From Anaerorhabdus sp964386325 (lineage in GTDB: Bacteria > Bacillota_I > Bacilli_A > Erysipelotrichales > Erysipelotrichaceae): 64,000 bases of DNA. The notes under the pieces were generated by a model that was given only the letters and a program-made list of their open reading frames with translations, did no database searches and was not told where the DNA came from. This document shows positions 61,286-64,000 of this stretch, piece after piece (positions within the stretch are counted from its first letter, which is position 1; each line of letters opens with the position of its first letter). The position numbers and the translations under genes were made by a program. The stretch lies in the NCBI GenBank assembly GCA_964386325.1, contig CAYLQY010000012.1:1-64000 (forward strand). The letters run 5' to 3'.

Positions 61286-62492
61286 ATGTTTTCGCAAAAG
61301 TCATTGAGCCTCCTCCCCCACCCATTTCAAGTCCTAGCTCTGTAAAGAGTGCTAGTAATGAGTCTGATGGTTGAACACCATATATATTTGTAAATGTGTT
61401 TTGGAATAGATTTGCTGAATATATTCCGCCATATATCGTTGTTACTTTTTGGGATGCACCAACAATTACAGCTAGATCACTAGATTTTGCCCCATAAGGA
61501 TTCACAATCCATGTATATGTATCCATCTGCGCTTTATCCGCTGTAAATTCTTGTTTGCATTTCTCTGTAGCTAAAAGCAAGAAATTATCGGCATCTTTTA
61601 AACTAGTACCTAAACTAGAATCATTAAACGTAATATGCTTTGTAAGAATAATTACAGAGTACTTTGAGTTTGAATCTTTTAAAGTAAACTTTGAATCATT
61701 CACATTGACAACAGATGTCATGTCTATGATGATATCCGATTTTGTATTATCAATTTCTAACGAAAGCCTATCTAAATGATCTTTTGTATAGTAACAATTT
61801 TTATCAATTACTCCGTTGGTTGTTGGACATCTACTATCTTCAGCTTGTAGTTTTAATTCATTTATTTTAGTTTTATATTTTTGTTCATTTGGTGTCTTCT
61901 CATATTTCATATATTTATTATCATCTTTAAAACTCGCTGACGCCCCTTTTTCACAATCACTACTCACTGCTTCTTGGGTGCCAAATTGGCAATATAGAGA
62001 ACTACCTAGTTTTAGATAACCTATACCATCTTCATACTGGTCAACATTAACAGGGAATTCTAATCCGCCTTCAATAATAGTCAAATAACCAACTACTGAA
62101 CGCGACAATCCATTGATTGTTGCAGTTGAATCAACTTGTAGTTTTTTACATGCAGATATATCCGTTTCAGCCTCTTCGAGTTTACAACTTATTTTAATAT
62201 CAACCACACCCATCTTCTGACTTGTTAAATCTAGTCTAGTGGTTGGGGTTTGCCCAGCTCGAACCATGCCTGCTACTAGTGCTCCGTTGGTTGGATCTTC
62301 TTCAAAGCTTGATAGTGTTGTTTCAAGACCACTCAACGCACTTTGATAGGCTTGTTCGCTGTTTATTTCCATTGTTGTCATTTTAGTGTTGTGATTGGTG
62401 ATTGCTAGTAATCCTGCTCCAAGTATTGTAAGGACAGCAAAAATTAGAATGACATAAACAAGAACGACACCTTTTTTGCTTTCCTTTTTCAT
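61278..62492 (-). CDS. PilX-like pilus assembly protein
   Basis: A 404-residue protein with a single N-terminal helix after KKG (VVLVYVILIFAVLTILGAGLL), the PilX_N pattern, lacking the Glu5 of true pilins, and a large exported domain with several Cys (for example ISCKLEEAETDISACKK and CPTTNGVIDKNCYY) likely to be oxidised. The C-terminal stretch has Gly-rich SLLALFTELGLEMGGGGGS. ATG 62492 follows GGAG; a GTG three codons upstream is less likely. It may cap or prime the pilus, or act as an adhesin. Confidence 0.78.
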   Translation of the reverse strand: MKKESKKGVVLVYVILIFAVLTILGAGLLAITNHNTKMTTMEINSEQAYQSALSGLETTLSSFEEDPTNGALVAGMVRAGQTPTTRLDLTSQKMGVVDIKISCKLEEAETDISACKKLQVDSTATINGLSRSVVGYLTIIEGGLEFPVNVDQYEDGIGYLKLGSSLYCQFGTQEAVSSDCEKGASASFKDDNKYMKYEKTPNEQKYKTKINELKLQAEDSRCPTTNGVIDKNCYYTKDHLDRLSLEIDNTKSDIIIDMTSVVNVNDSKFTLKDSNSKYSVIILTKHITFNDSSLGTSLKDADNFLLLATEKCKQEFTADKAQMDTYTWIVNPYGAKSSDLAVIVGASQKVTTIYGGIYSANLFQNTFTNIYGVQPSDSLLALFTELGLEMGGGGGSMTFAKTYD

Positions 62493-62497
62493 ACTTC

Positions 62498-63157
62498 TCA
62501 CTCCAATCCTTTTGAACTATATACAACGATAGATACAGTAAATACACCTTCTTTATCTACCGCTAACCCTGATACTCTCATTGTTTTTCCTTGATTATAG
62601 ATAGCATCTAGAAATGTTTGAAGTTGTTCGTTTGTTGCATTGAAACTGATATCAACTGTATTCTTCTCTAGATATGTTTCATATAATGCTGGTGCTTGTT
62701 GTATTGGATCTGTAATACCTTTAATTAAATATAAATTATCTTTTATATTGTATGTTGTTTTCTCACCTTCAGCAGGCGCTTCTACTTCTTCCATATCTGG
62801 ATATACTACATTAATTTTATCACCTGAAATATTTACCCCTACAAGTTCAAGTCCTTGAGCATGTGCAATTTCTAATAAATATCCTTGTAGTTGATCATTC
62901 TCTTTAGTAGGTAATAATAATTTAGTTTGTTCATCTACAATTGCTTTACCATCTTTTAATAATTCATCATTATTTCCATAACGTGCTACTTTCAAATCAA
63001 GTTCTTCATGGGATACTTGTAAATTACTATAAAGTGTTCGATTGTTCATGTAATCTTCTAAGGTCGGTAAGAATAAGAACACAACATAAACTGTAATAAC
63101 AATTAAAATCCCCAAGACACTTAGTAGGAGTTTCTCTCTTTTTGTTAGACCCTTCAT
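62498..63157 (-). CDS. PilO-like inner-membrane alignment protein
   Basis: A 219-residue bitopic protein: a short basic N-terminus, one helix (about 12-33: LLLSVLGILIVITVYVVFLF), a coiled coil (about 40-90) and a ferredoxin-like end, the PilO/GspM layout. ATG 63157 has GAGGGG at good spacing; the GTG at 63166 would sit directly on that site. Ends 6 nt from the PilX-like gene. Confidence 0.78.
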   Translation of the reverse strand: MKGLTKREKLLLSVLGILIVITVYVVFLFLPTLEDYMNNRTLYSNLQVSHEELDLKVARYGNNDELLKDGKAIVDEQTKLLLPTKENDQLQGYLLEIAHAQGLELVGVNISGDKINVVYPDMEEVEAPAEGEKTTYNIKDNLYLIKGITDPIQQAPALYETYLEKNTVDISFNATNEQLQTFLDAIYNQGKTMRVSGLAVDKEGVFTVSIVVYSSKGLE

Positions 63158-63158
63158 C

Positions 63159-64000
63159 TTATTCACCCCTCTTTAATTCGGCAAGCACAGTGAATTCATA
63201 GCCATCTTTTGTTTTTTGAACACCAAAGTAATCCACTGATTCAAACAATCCACTATTTCTTAAATAGTCTGGGTAATAGGTCGAAATATCCACATTAGAT
63301 GAAACTAAACTAATATTCATTACTCCTGCTACTGTAGACATTTGTGTTATCTTTGCATCTTCATATCCGTAAATAACTTGAACTAAATATGCATTCATAT
63401 TTGGATAATACTTTAGATTATTTTTTACTGCTTCCATTTCCAAGGCAATTGTATTGTAAGCCGCAAGCAATGTATCTTCTTCAGTAACTTTTGCAGCCTT
63501 TTCAATTAAATCAGGTTGAGTAACATATGCTTCTTCTACACTAATGTTATTTTTTAGTTGATAATCCAAGTAGAATAAACCACCATAAGCACCCACCATC
63601 AGTAAAACGCTTATTACTGAAAGTATAAGCAATTTCTTCTTACCTGGATCCATTGCACTTTGAACTTTTGCATACTTATCATAATTTACTGCAAAATTCA
63701 TTACCTTTGGATTAGATACCATTGATCCTAAAATATACACATAAGCCAAGTAATTAAATTCTTCTGGAGCTGTAATACTGGAAAGTGGTGGCAGTAATTC
63801 TACTGCCATTGGATAACTATTTCTTAATTCGTTAACTAAAGTATTTAATCCGTTACTTTCCCCAAACAAATAAATTGATTCTATCTTAACTTGATATCTT
63901 CTTGACAATTGGAATTGTTGCATCAAAGAAATTTCTTCTTTGACTTTTGCAACTACATTTTCATAATCATCAAATGAAATTCTTTCGCTTCTTTGTAGTA
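63159..64000 (-). CDS. PilM-PilN fusion, C-terminal part (gene leaves the window)
   Basis: The frame is open from the window edge to 63159, 280 codons. The right part reads (SERISFDDYENVVAKVKEEI then IESIYLFGESNGLNTLVNEL) as the end of the PilM actin-like ATPase, with the characteristic GESNGLN loop and a C-terminal hydrophobic strand. After ...GKKKLLILSVISVLLMVGAYGG one membrane helix and a PilN-like ferredoxin domain follow. PilM (cytosolic) and PilN (membrane) are normally separate proteins. A start inside the window (TTG/ATG near 63924) is unlikely because the PilM sequence continues upstream. Confidence 0.8.
   Translation of the reverse strand, partial: LQRSERISFDDYENVVAKVKEEISLMQQFQLSRRYQVKIESIYLFGESNGLNTLVNELRNSYPMAVELLPPLSSITAPEEFNYLAYVYILGSMVSNPKVMNFAVNYDKYAKVQSAMDPGKKKLLILSVISVLLMVGAYGGLFYLDYQLKNNISVEEAYVTQPDLIEKAAKVTEEDTLLAAYNTIALEMEAVKNNLKYYPNMNAYLVQVIYGYEDAKITQMSTVAGVMNISLVSSNVDISTYYPDYLRNSGLFESVDYFGVQKTKDGYEFTVLAELKRGE

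Noticed and set aside
63921..63926. Independent PilN gene starting near 63924
   Set aside because: The frame continues upstream into sequence typical of PilM and shows no Shine-Dalgarno; treated as a fusion leaving the window.

Overview
The window is AT-rich, carries Shine-Dalgarno-led genes with standard codon use, and encodes DarA, DUF951, YchF, RarA, mannose-family PTS components, MsmK-type ABC import and Gram-positive lipoproteins. This points to a low-GC Firmicute. The saccharolytic gene set plus a compact type IV pilus locus would suit Erysipelotrichia or a related gut-type lineage, but no marker in the window fixes the genus. No rRNA, tRNA, CRISPR array or insertion sequence was seen.

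Layout. 0-5 kb: the 5' part of a UvrA-like ATPase gene with a MerR-type promoter, the c-di-AMP receptor darA, a sugar acetyltransferase, a probable type III toxin-antitoxin locus (three 47-nt RNA repeats plus a small toxin), and an agaS/GntR unit. 5-33.6 kb: a large carbohydrate block. It holds a PucR/CdaR-type regulator, the stand-alone ABC ATPase MsmK, a LacI regulator, glycogen/maltodextrin phosphorylase, an MFS carrier, two MalQ paralogues, a GH13 enzyme, two ATPase-less sugar ABC importers with their catabolic genes, a GH4 enzyme, a second LacI regulator and a BadF-type sugar kinase. MsmK probably energises both importers. Operators of the form GAAAACGTTTTC and cre-like TGWAAACGCTTTCC link the promoters.

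33.6-38.5 kb: an accessory island with an unknown four-helix membrane protein, a Nudix hydrolase overlapping a PLD-helicase-DUF3427 protein (a candidate defence module with an operator-like promoter), and HicAB. 38.6-42.5 kb: ychF, a TraX-like protein and an unknown membrane protein. 42.5-48 kb: a split mannose-family PTS (IID/IIC on one strand, IIB/IIA on the other) around a two-component system and nagA. Both PTS promoters carry the same 16-nt element at the same distance from the -35 box. 48-56.4 kb: DUF951, a FolD with an N-terminal membrane anchor, dtd, a SWIM-SNF2 helicase, rarA, a secreted CAP protein, a flavodoxin and a small membrane protein. 56.5-64 kb: a type IV pilus locus (pilin, pilT, pilB, pilD, minor pilins, PilX-like, PilO and a PilM-PilN fusion running off the edge).

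The strongest candidate for an undescribed system is the type III toxin-antitoxin locus at 1.85-2.75 kb. Its repeats can each form an H-type pseudoknot, and the middle repeat carries two compensatory base-pair changes. Other leads are the ADP-ribosylglycohydrolase / nucleoside hydrolase / creatininase / GH43 operon, the Nudix-helicase module, the two-component-controlled PTS and the membrane-anchored FolD. All functional calls rest on reading the sequence and recalling family features; no database search was run.
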